From Halomonas ventosae (GTDB taxonomy: Bacteria; Pseudomonadota; Gammaproteobacteria; Pseudomonadales; Halomonadaceae): 64,000 nt of DNA. A model generated the notes under the pieces. That model worked only from the letters and a program-made list of their open reading frames with translations. It was not told the origin of the DNA and ran no database searches. Positions within the stretch are counted from its first letter, which is position 1. Every line of letters starts with the position of its first letter. A program made the position numbers and the translations under genes. Below, in pieces: positions 19,713 through 28,100 of this stretch. The stretch spans positions 124,001-188,000 of the forward strand of contig NZ_SNWH01000003.1 of the NCBI RefSeq assembly GCF_004361885.1, written 5' to 3'.

Positions 19713-22342
19713 CAAAAGAAATCATCGGTGAACGCCAGGTCGATGACCACCCGGTAGCGCTCAAGCTCGGTCTGCAGGTCCTTGTCGCGCAGTACCAGGA
19801 AGTAATCCCGCTTACGGTCGAAGTCGGTACCCGACAGCGACAGGCGCACGGACTTCATGCGATCGCTGATGTTGTCGCTGGTGCTGTCGAAGGTGACCGT
19901 CTCCTCGCTGGAGACCGCCTCGGTGCCCTCGTAGATGGCCACGGCCAGGGTGATGGGCTTGAGCTGCTCGCTGACCGCCTCGGTCTGCAGCAGCTCGAAG
20001 CGCTGGATATTGTTGACCATCTTCAGCGAGGCCTTGGGCGAGATCACGTCTACCTTGCGGCGGGTGCGCTTCTCGACCTTCTCGCCGCGCAGCTGCTTGA
20101 CGGTGAGCACCGGCACGACGATCTCCTGGGGCATGATGCCGCCATGCACGAAGCGAGCGCCGCCAACGAAGTGGAAGCGGTGCGCGCCCTTGGGAATCCA
20201 GAACTCGGTATCGCAGGTGGTGGCGGCAGTCTCGCGGGTATGGCCGTGCCATACGCTGGGGTTGTCGGGCAGGCTCGTCCCGAGCACATAGCGCTTCTTG
20301 CTTTTGAAGGCGCCGGCCGGCTTCTCGGTCAGGCTGGTGCGGTCAGTGGCGTCCAGCTTGCTGCGTTGGAACAGAAAGCCATGATCGGCGGTGACCAGCA
20401 CGGTACTGGTGTTGAGGTGCATGAGGATCTTGCGGGTGAGCGTATCGAGCTCCTCGATGGCGTCCTCCACCGCGGCGAAGGTCTCGCTCTCGGTGCTGGC
20501 GGTATCCCCCCGGGCATCCACCACGTTGTGGTAGACGTAGACCAGCTGCATCCCCTTGATCGCCTCGCGGCCCTGCTCGCGGGACCAGCCCCTCACCTCC
20601 TCGGCGGTCACGGCCATGGCCTGGCCGCTCACGGCGGCGCTGAGGCGCTGGCTGCGGTTCTCGGTGCCCTGGCTGGACTTGCCATCCACCAGCACGCTGT
20701 CGCTGCCGGGCTGGTAGGTAAGCTCGCGATGCGGCAGCAGCGAGGCCATGCCCAGGGTGGTGTAACTGGGCACCACACCGAGCTGACTGCCCAGGGTGGC
20801 CTCGCTGTAGCGCTTGGCGTTGATGCGCTCGCGCAGCTCCTCGGCCGCCTCATAGCGGAAGGCGTCGCTGATGATTACCACCAGGCGCTTGTTGCGGTGG
20901 GCGTCCAGGTGCGGGCGCACCACGTCGCGGAAGAAGTGCTGCTGGTTGGGGATGCGTGGCAGCTTCCAGTCCTTCAGGCGTCCCTCGGCGTCGATGCGCT
21001 CACTCCAGTTGCGGGTGACCTGGCCCAGGAACCACTCGTCGTAGCAGCGCTCCACCGCCTCGTCGAGCTTCTTGAGCAGTTCCACGCCGGTGCTGTCGGA
21101 GGCCACCGCATAGTGGCGGTAGGCGGTATCGAAGCGGTAGAGCTCGGTGCTGTAGGCGTGGTAGAGCGCCTCGACGCTCTCATAGTGGAAGCCGTTGAGA
21201 TGCTGCTGTCGCAAGGCAAACAGGTCGATGGCGGCGCTAAGGGCGGCATAGAGCTGGCGATAGCGCGCACGCCGCTCGTCGTTCTTGTGCCGCGAGGCCC
21301 AGTAGCCATCCAGGCGTTCGGCGATGATGCCGCGGAACATCTCCAGGTCGCGCACATCGGCCTGGGGGATAGCTTGGCACAGGTCGACGATGATCTGCTT
21401 TTCGACCACCTCGAAGGTCGCCACATTGGCCAACCGCTCCAGGGGCACGTCGCGGATCTTGTCCTCGATACGCAGCGCCTCGGCGACCCAGCCGGAGATC
21501 ACATCGAAGGCCGGGTAGAAGCGCGAGCTGTCCCGCCACCGGGAGAGCAGCGCCCGGGAGGTGGCCCGGGCATTCACCGAGGCGATGGCATGGCTCTGCG
21601 CCCAGTCGGGGATCTCCGAGATGCTCTCGCAGTAGCCGGTGGTCAGCAGCCGCAGCATCAGTTGGCCGAACGGCAGCAGCGCCTCGCCACTCAACTCCGC
21701 CTGGCTGGCGGGGTACCCCACCTCCAGCTGCAGGGCCCGCACCAGGCTCGGCACCAGGGCGTACTTGGCCATCTCCTCAAGCGAAGAGGGATTGCCCTCC
21801 AGCCCTGTCTCCTCAGCCACCGCCTCATCACCTAGGTGGAACAGTAGCGTGGCGATATCGCCCGCGGGAGCCCCTACCACGGCGGCACACATGGCCAGAT
21901 CCAGGCCATCCTCGTCCATCTCCGGCGTGACCAGGCGCTTGAGCGCTTCGGTCCGCTTGCGGCTGCCCAGAAACGCCTGCCGCTTCGCCAGATGATCACG
22001 CAGCGTATGCCGGGTGAGGCCGAGCTCGTTGAAGGTCATCGACAGCTGATCGGCGTAGAAGCGTCCGGAGTAGAGCTTGATGTCCAGCAGCCAGTCATCC
22101 TCCGGCGCCGGCTCGGCGTAGGGGAAGTAGAGCAGCGTCGGCGTCTCCGGCTCCTCAAGCTCCAGGCGCAACTTCACGCCGAAAGTAGACTCACCGGCCA
22201 TGTTGAGGATCTGTACGCCATCCAGGGAGAGCTCATCCAGTGCATCAGCAAAGTGGCCGGGCGGGTCGTACCAGAAGACCAAACGGTGGCCGTCCGTGAA
22301 GAAGGCGTTTTGGAGCCCCTGCTGAAGTTGGTCGAGTTGCAT
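19712..22342 (-). CDS. pglZ: BREX-1 system phosphatase PglZ, type A
   Basis: PglZ is the alkaline-phosphatase-superfamily core component shared by all BREX types. The 876-residue length fits type I. A metal-site motif VLVTADHGFLFQRSKLD lies around residue 650, and VVIISDAFRYEAAEELRERI, with the conserved Asp, around residue 490. The N terminus FFTDGHRLVFWYDPPGHF is the usual start of the family. The start at 22342 has GGAGG 5 bases upstream. A decayed second copy of codons about 11-82 lies at 23497-23708. The upstream neighbour is the divergent higA gene and downstream is the HicA-like/HTH pair. Confidence 0.94.
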   Translation of the reverse strand: MQLDQLQQGLQNAFFTDGHRLVFWYDPPGHFADALDELSLDGVQILNMAGESTFGVKLRLELEEPETPTLLYFPYAEPAPEDDWLLDIKLYSGRFYADQLSMTFNELGLTRHTLRDHLAKRQAFLGSRKRTEALKRLVTPEMDEDGLDLAMCAAVVGAPAGDIATLLFHLGDEAVAEETGLEGNPSSLEEMAKYALVPSLVRALQLEVGYPASQAELSGEALLPFGQLMLRLLTTGYCESISEIPDWAQSHAIASVNARATSRALLSRWRDSSRFYPAFDVISGWVAEALRIEDKIRDVPLERLANVATFEVVEKQIIVDLCQAIPQADVRDLEMFRGIIAERLDGYWASRHKNDERRARYRQLYAALSAAIDLFALRQQHLNGFHYESVEALYHAYSTELYRFDTAYRHYAVASDSTGVELLKKLDEAVERCYDEWFLGQVTRNWSERIDAEGRLKDWKLPRIPNQQHFFRDVVRPHLDAHRNKRLVVIISDAFRYEAAEELRERINAKRYSEATLGSQLGVVPSYTTLGMASLLPHRELTYQPGSDSVLVDGKSSQGTENRSQRLSAAVSGQAMAVTAEEVRGWSREQGREAIKGMQLVYVYHNVVDARGDTASTESETFAAVEDAIEELDTLTRKILMHLNTSTVLVTADHGFLFQRSKLDATDRTSLTEKPAGAFKSKKRYVLGTSLPDNPSVWHGHTRETAATTCDTEFWIPKGAHRFHFVGGARFVHGGIMPQEIVVPVLTVKQLRGEKVEKRTRRKVDVISPKASLKMVNNIQRFELLQTEAVSEQLKPITLAVAIYEGTEAVSSEETVTFDSTSDNISDRMKSVRLSLSGTDFDRKRDYFLVLRDKDLQTELERYRVVIDLAFTDDFF

Positions 22343-22467
22343 TTAGCCTCCTTGCTGGTGGAACACAGTGAGCGGATATCGACCGCAGTATCGCGAAACA
22401 GGACAAGACACGGCAGCAGTGTAACCTTTATGTTTACAGAAGTAATCCATCAGGCTACACTGCTCCT

Positions 22468-22535
22468 ATGATCAAGACTTTCAAGAACAAGGGCCTGGCG
22501 ACGCCTACCAAGTTGATTTCGAGCAATACCACTGA
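22468..22535 (+). pseudogene. higB toxin remnant with internal deletion
   Basis: The first ten codons read MIKTFKNKGL, the usual HigB N terminus. Immediately after, in a different frame (from 22500), the sequence reads DAYQVDFEQYH followed by TGA, which is the usual HigB C-terminal end. Roughly 70 codons in between are missing and the junction is out of frame. The toxin is therefore inactive while the antitoxin gene downstream is intact. Confidence 0.75.
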
Positions 22536-22551
22536 GAGAGATGGAATCACT

Positions 22552-22860
22552 ATGGCGATTACCGCAAAGCAAAACCGCAACCACTGCCCGCCGCACCCCG
22601 GCGAGGTGATCGATGACATGCTGCAGGATCTGGACTACAGCAAGAGCGCCATCGCGAAAATGTTGGGCATCTCACGTCAGCAGCTGCACGCCATCCTGGC
22701 CGCGCGCAAGCCGGTATCACCGGAAGTGGCGGCACGCCTCGGCAAGCTGTTCGGTAACGGCCCTGGGCTGTGGCTGCGCCTCCAGGCGGCCCACGACGCC
22801 TGGCACGCCGAGCGAGAAGTCGACGTCAGCGCAATTCCCTCGCTGAAAATTGCGGGATGA
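22552..22860 (+). CDS. higA: HigA-family antitoxin (orphan)
   Basis: A 102-residue HTH protein. HPGEVIDDMLQDL, then KSAIAKMLGISRQQLHAILA, is the XRE/HigA helix-turn-helix, and RLGKLFGNGPGLWLRLQAAHDAW is the family C-terminal signature. The start at 22552 matches HigA proteins (MAITAKQNRN); translation from 22468 would create a fusion with the broken toxin. In normal operons higB overlaps or immediately precedes higA, as here, but the toxin is deleted. HigA may persist as a DNA-binding regulator. It is the only plus-strand gene inside the BREX island. Confidence 0.88.
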   Translation: MAITAKQNRNHCPPHPGEVIDDMLQDLDYSKSAIAKMLGISRQQLHAILAARKPVSPEVAARLGKLFGNGPGLWLRLQAAHDAWHAEREVDVSAIPSLKIAG

Positions 22861-22869
22861 ATCCAAGTT

Positions 22870-23193
22870 TCAAGATGAATGTTGACTGATTTCCACCGCC
22901 GATTCATCCCCGCAATGAATGAAGAAGCACCCTTTGGCGGTACCCGAGGATGTAAGCTCAAACCAGCCTCGCCCTAATTTAATGCTACCATCATCATTTC
23001 CCGACCAGGAAAATTCAATGCGCCGGCCATCATCTGAAACACGGTAGTCGACCTGGCCCTCGACAGCACCGAAGATAAAATAGCCAAGGCCATTCTCATC
23101 GAAACGGAAGTGGCCAGGCTCGATCATATCGACAAAATCTTGATCCCACATTTCCATCCAGATGATGCGCCATCTTCCGACGGGGTTGATCAT
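22870..23193 (-). CDS. Conserved hypothetical protein (GRWRI...WD family)
   Basis: A 107-residue protein with no assigned function. It begins MINPVGRWRIIWMEMWDQDFVDMI, followed by GHFRFDENGLGYFIFGAVEGQVDYR. I recall this pattern from small uncharacterised proteins encoded in accessory regions, but cannot name a domain. It is probably a compact beta-barrel (alternating strands rich in W/F/Y). The start at 23193 has AAGGA upstream and is preferred over the ATG seven codons earlier. It sits 22 bases after another small gene (23216-23440), suggesting a two-gene unit, and converges on higA. Confidence 0.65.
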   Translation of the reverse strand: MINPVGRWRIIWMEMWDQDFVDMIEPGHFRFDENGLGYFIFGAVEGQVDYRVSDDGRRIEFSWSGNDDGSIKLGRGWFELTSSGTAKGCFFIHCGDESAVEISQHSS

Positions 23194-23215
23194 AGCGGAT
23201 CCTTTACATTGCACA

Positions 23216-23440
23216 TTATTGATTTATTTCATCCACAAATATATCGTGTTCGATGGCATCCTCGATAGCGGAATCCAGCCGAATCAGCAAATCCTTAAAT
23301 GATTCTTTTGGCCGCCTGACTAACATGGCAAGACATTCGGCTTCATCACAAGCAGTGGCACCATAGCGAACGGGACCCACTCTACCGATGGTGATTTCTC
23401 CATTGTTATCAATAAGCTCTTCGATATTTTTTAGTTTCAT
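23216..23440 (-). CDS. Conserved small hypothetical protein
   Basis: A 74-residue acidic protein: MKLKNIEELIDNNGEITIGR at the start, a central RYGATACDEAECLAMLVRR, and a C-terminal LLIRLDSAIEDAIEHDIFVDEIN. No known catalytic motif. I have seen such proteins as neighbours of the GRWRI family, so the two may act together; nothing in the sequence tells the function. An in-frame ATG at 23479 would extend into the flank of the decayed pglZ piece, so 23440 is preferred. Confidence 0.6.
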   Translation of the reverse strand: MKLKNIEELIDNNGEITIGRVGPVRYGATACDEAECLAMLVRRPKESFKDLLIRLDSAIEDAIEHDIFVDEINQ

Positions 23441-23496
23441 GAATAATCTCAACATCAATATTTGAAATCCTGGATTCATTCCCGCTCGCAGAAGGT

Positions 23497-23708
23497 CATG
23501 CTCCGGCGCCGGCTCGGCGTAGGGGAATTAGAGCAGCGTCGGCGTCTCCGGCACCTCCAGCTCCAGGCGCAGCTTCACACCAAAGGTGGACTGCCCCGCC
23601 ATGTTGAGGATCTGCACGCCATCCTGGGAGCTTAATCCAGCGCTTCGGCAAAGTGGCCTAAGGCGTCGTGCCACAAGACTAGGCGATTGCCTTCAGTAAA
23701 AAAATATT
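23497..23708 (-). pseudogene. Decayed duplicate of the 5' end of pglZ
   Basis: This stretch closely matches the intact pglZ at about 22097-22310, in the same orientation. The translation is recognisable: FFTEGNRLVLWHD against FFTDGHRLVFWYD, then GHFAEALD, a TAA, a frameshift, then DGVQILNMAG, STFGVKLRLELE, another TAA and FPYAEPAPE. It covers roughly codons 11-82 of PglZ. The copy is divergent, with two stops and one frame change, so it is an old relic rather than a recent tandem duplication. Confidence 0.88.
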
Positions 23709-23782
23709 GGCTCGGCCCCAATGTGGGATCTTGAGTATTAATATAAAGAAAACCCGACACATTGTTTTTCTCCTTTCATGAA

Positions 23783-24754
23783 TCAAAACCTATTTGTATT
23801 TTGCAATGGAGAAATAAAGATCCCCCAGAAATGCTCGGCCATACCTTCATTCGTCATCAAAGCATCCCTATTTCCGGTCATTATATAACTGCCCATGAGA
23901 GGGCGAAAACCAATCACTTGCCCATTATCATCTATAGTCATGCTTTCGTTGCAAGAGTTTTTCGATATCTCACCCTGGCTATAACAAATATCGCCTAACC
24001 CAGAATTTCTATCATTCCTCCATATGCCACATTGACAAGCCTTTTTCCCATTTTGATAAACGGCGCATGAAAAAGAGTCTGCGTCACGCTTCTGAAAATC
24101 AACATCCAAGCCAGAATTTCTATTCTTAAGTTCTTCAAGAGAATTTTCAAAGAATCTAACCAAATATTCAAACCCTTCCTTGCAAGCACGGTCGCGGTCC
24201 AAGTCAGTGATTTTTTGGGGGATAGCCAAGTTGCTAGAACGAGGGGACGTAATAATAGGAGAGCTCTGTATGTTCGACGCCTCCGTGCCCAAAGGGTTAC
24301 GCTCATCAGGTTGAGCACCAACTTTGTCCAAGGCTCTTGAAACGGAATCGACAACCTGAACAAAACCTTCATCGTAACTAGGAAACTGAACAACCGGCTT
24401 GCCATCTTTCGTAGCAGCCAAGAGTTTTCCAAATGGCAGTTGATGCCAAGCACAGGGTCTGAGGATAACAGGGATTACTACAGCCTCGCCGCGATCATGT
24501 CGCTGTAAAGCTCTTTCCATCTCTACCTGGAAGCAATAATCGGAATCTATAAAATCGCTACTTATTAGAAGCAAAACAATATCAGCTTCTAAAAAATTCT
24601 TATTAATTTGCCCCTCAAACTCTTCTCCTGGCACAATTCTTCTATCATGCCAAGCATCAATTTTCCCCATTCGCTTCAGAGGAGACAAGTGCTTTTCTAG
24701 CTCGTTACGTAGCTCCTCGTCTGTGTGTGAGTAAGAAAAAACCAACTTTGCCAT
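23783..24754 (-). CDS. TIR-domain protein with a C-terminal domain of unknown function
   Basis: A 323-residue protein. Residues 1-145 form a TIR domain: KLVFSYSHTDEELRNELEKHL, then DIVLLLISSDFIDSDYC with the probable catalytic Glu at 78 (FQVEMERAL), then AVVIPVILRPCAWHQLPF. TIR domains of this kind in bacterial immunity are typically NAD+ hydrolases or cyclic ADP-ribose producers. After a Ser/Pro linker, residues about 185-323 make a second domain (FFENSLEELKNRNSGLDVDF, CQCGIWRN, NESMTIDDNGQVIGFRPL) which I cannot name; it may be the sensor. The gene is AT-rich compared with the surrounding chromosome, suggesting transfer. It follows a 101-residue gene by 49 bases, and the two are probably an operon. 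Confidence 0.85.
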   Translation of the reverse strand: MAKLVFSYSHTDEELRNELEKHLSPLKRMGKIDAWHDRRIVPGEEFEGQINKNFLEADIVLLLISSDFIDSDYCFQVEMERALQRHDRGEAVVIPVILRPCAWHQLPFGKLLAATKDGKPVVQFPSYDEGFVQVVDSVSRALDKVGAQPDERNPLGTEASNIQSSPIITSPRSSNLAIPQKITDLDRDRACKEGFEYLVRFFENSLEELKNRNSGLDVDFQKRDADSFSCAVYQNGKKACQCGIWRNDRNSGLGDICYSQGEISKNSCNESMTIDDNGQVIGFRPLMGSYIMTGNRDALMTNEGMAEHFWGIFISPLQNTNRF

Positions 24755-24803
24755 ATTGGGCCTCTGATGTTTAGTGGGGGTAATGCTTAGTTACTTACTA
24801 CTG

Positions 24804-25109
24804 CTACGTATAGCGATCAATCTGCTTCAGGAATGCTATTAGTCGACCCGTGTTTATTGGTGAGCTGCCAAGTTGAAACTGCTGCCAAGCATCAACAAGC
24901 ATCATTTCATCTGTATTGGGCTTTCGCCCTCCAGACTGGCCGCTTCCACATCCCTCAGACGCAAGTGCCACATCGATTCCCTGAGACTTAATATAAACCT
25001 TGACACAAACCGCACCAATGCCGCGATGATGATTTATTTGCTCAGCAATCCAGCTTTCTGAGGCCTCGCTTAACTCTTTCTCAACATTGTTAATTGATAT
25101 TTTGATCAT
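24804..25109 (-). CDS. Small conserved protein upstream of the TIR gene, function unknown
   Basis: The 101-residue product begins MIKISINNVEKELSEASESW and has a central Gly-rich loop EGCGSGQSGGRKPNTDEMML and a helical C terminus (GRLIAFLKQIDRY). I recognise the general pattern from uncharacterised proteins in accessory loci but know no function. It is transcribed toward the TIR gene 49 bases away, so it could be a sensor, inhibitor or adaptor for it. Like its neighbour it is AT-rich. pglX ends 28 bases upstream of it. Confidence 0.6.
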   Translation of the reverse strand: MIKISINNVEKELSEASESWIAEQINHHRGIGAVCVKVYIKSQGIDVALASEGCGSGQSGGRKPNTDEMMLVDAWQQFQLGSSPINTGRLIAFLKQIDRYT

Positions 25110-25137
25110 GAGCTCACCTCAATACATCACAACGATT

Positions 25138-28100
25138 CTAGTTTCCAGTTACCGCCTTAACTTCCGCCAGCAAATCCCCAAACTTCCCATAGTTCACCTT
25201 CACCCCGTCATCCAGGTCCAGCGAGATCCGCTGGTCGGCGTAGTGGCGCAGCTTCTCGTCGAAGGTGTTGAGCTCGGCCTGCTGTTTGTAGAGCTTGCTG
25301 AGATCCTTCTCGATGCGCTTGGCTTCGGCGGCGGAGGCGCTGGCTTCCTTGTCCTGCTCCAGCTTCTCGACGTAGCCGGCGAGCTTCTCGGTCAGCGGGA
25401 TCACGTAGTCGGTACGCATCTCGGCGAGGGTGCTTTCATTGTAACGGTGCAGGTAAACCAGGCATTCAAAGGCTTTCTGCTTGCCGGAGCTGAACAGCCA
25501 GTAGATGGGGCGTTTCTTGTAGGTGCGTAGGTGATCCTTGTAGAACTGCGTACTGAGGTAGCGGCGGATGGTGTCCAGCGCCGCCTCGCCCTTCTTGGCA
25601 GTGATCGCATGCAGGGAGAGACTCTCGGCGACGAAGTTGAGGTTTTCCTGAAGGTGCTCCTCGCCCCAGACGGTACGGACGAAGTCGCGGAAGCGGTTGG
25701 TGGCGTCGTCGGGGAACCACTCCTGGTCGGTCAACGGAATGATGGCATTTTGATCCGGCGCGAAGCTAGGTTCGGGGATTTGGGCGAGATAGTCGCGGAC
25801 GGTTTCGCCTTGGCTGGCGAGGATCAGGCCGGGCTTGTCTAGAGAGTAGCGGCCCATCATGCATCCGATAGAATAAGAAGCAAGGTCCCTAAAAGTATCA
25901 CTCTTAGCGATATTAAATTTTTCTTCGATAGTTTTGCTCCCCCCATGCCTGTATAAGGGGTTGCAACTCAGACTCACCTCGTCGCTAGGAACCGAATGCT
26001 CCATTTCATTTTTAAGGTGATAGGAATCTATTATTATTTTATTTAGCTCTTCCTCTAGCTCTTTCGCTTGAAGAAAAAGCTCGCGCCGATTTTTTTCTAA
26101 ATTAAGGTACGATTCTTTAAGGCTGACTTCGCTACCACATGACGGGAGGAGCGGATGGGAGCAAAAATCCCAAGAGCTCTCAAAAGAATCCCAGTCGGAC
26201 TTTGAAATATTAACTAGCTTGCGCGTAACACATCCAACCTTTTCCCTATCAAAACTCAACACTGGAATTTTACCAACATCACCCACTTGGAAGTGAAAAG
26301 AGGAATTTATTATTGAAATAAACTTATCGAATGCTTTTGAGTTGGCAAACCCAAGAAGCCACATGAGGTCTTCTCTTTTCGGGTAGAAGCAATGCCCTGA
26401 AATATCATGAAAACTATCTTCGGGGGCAAATCGAGCATTAAACTTACCCGAAGTTAGATCAGTCCAGGTTCCCTTGGGCTTGTTAAGGTTCTCCAAGGGA
26501 AGGATAGACGCGTTATTTTGCGAAAGAATGAAGTCTGGAGATCTGTTATACCTAAGCACATAATCCAAATTTCCATACCACCTCCGAAAAGATCCGCCTT
26601 TGATATATTTAATCCATTTTGGTTTTTTTTCACCGCTTTCATTTAGCTCTGAAAAAGAGATCTCATGCCATAATCTCAGGAACTTATCATTATTTGAAGT
26701 TTGCATTCCAACCTTAGGGCTCCCTAATTTTTTGAAGGGTATCCCATGATAAAATGCGTCTTTTATTTCCTGGCTAACCCAATAAGCCATAGGGTATCCC
26801 GGTATCTTTTTAAGCTCATCCGGTTTCTCTTCATAAAGCCATCCGCACTCTCGATCCTGAATGGCTTCCAGCGTTTTGGGCCCTTGATTCACAGCACCAC
26901 GAAAATCAGACAGGCGAATATAGCTGCCGGTGTAGCTGGCGATATGCCCTTTGCTTAGAGTAAAGGTACAAATCGGCACTGTCGCGCCGTCAAACCCAGA
27001 ATACTCAAGCTGGATCAAACTAGTAATCACATCCTCTTCAATCAGACGCTTACGCAGTTGCTCATAGCTGGAAATAAACATCCAAACGAAAGGCGTCATA
27101 AAGCCAAGCTGGCCATGCTCCTTTGCGAACGCCAGGTTGCGGATTATAAAGGCAGAAAACAGATCCTTCTCGTAGCCCTTGTACGCATCTTTCAGGTATT
27201 TCTTCACTGCTGGTGTTTGATATTTGCTGCCCATATAGGGCGGGTTCGCCACCACCGCTTCATACCGCTGCGCCAATACCCACGCCTGCTGCACAATGGG
27301 CATCAACTGCCTGGCAGCCGTCTTCTGCATGGTGTCGCCATTTTCAACGAGCTCGGTGAGCACATTCAGCAGGGACTTGAGCGGGGCTTCGAAACTGTTG
27401 GGCACTTCGATAAGCGAACCAAAGGTTTTGGCGTCCTGGAAGCGCTCGATCAGGTCGACGATGGCCTTGTAGGTGCTGTCGTTGCTGGAGAGCTCCTTCT
27501 GCTCGCCCTCGAACAGGCTCTGGGACTGGCCCTGGTGCCAGTCGCCGGTGAGGTTGAGATCGCGCCACAGGGTGCCGGCATCCAGGTGCTGAGTGCTCTG
27601 CAGGGCCATCACGTTGAGACGGACACCTCTTGAGAAGATCCGACGGTCGTCCTCTCGGGCCTTCATCAGCAGCGCGAAGCCGGCGAGCTGGGCGGCGCGG
27701 TCGTCGATATCCAAGCCGAATATGTTGTTCTCCAGGATCAGTTTAGGGATATCGCGGGAGCGGTAGCCGCGCTCCTCGTAGATCGCCTTCAGCACGTTGT
27801 AGGCCTCGACCAGGATGTGGCCGGAGCCGCAGGCGGGGTCGAGCACCTTGATGGTCTCGGGGTCGATGCTCGCCGGGGTGATGGCGTCCAGCTGGGCCTG
27901 CACCTCGGGCTCCTGCTCGGCGGGCTCGATGTAGTACGGCATCTGGCCCTTGAGGGGGGAGTCCGGATAGGTCTGCAGCCACTGGCGCCCCACGGAGTTC
28001 TGGACCAGGTACTGGACGATCCAGTTGGGGGTGAATAGCTGGGTGGCAGCGGGGATGTCCTCGCTCTTCACCACCTTGCCGATCACCTCGTCCTTCTTAT

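Noticed and set aside
19466..21835. Long plus-strand open frame opposite pglZ
   Set aside because: Shadow of pglZ codon bias; no start signal or recognisable motif.
22468..22860. A single 130-residue HigA starting at 22468
   Set aside because: The first codons are the start of a broken higB; the normal HigA start is at 22552.
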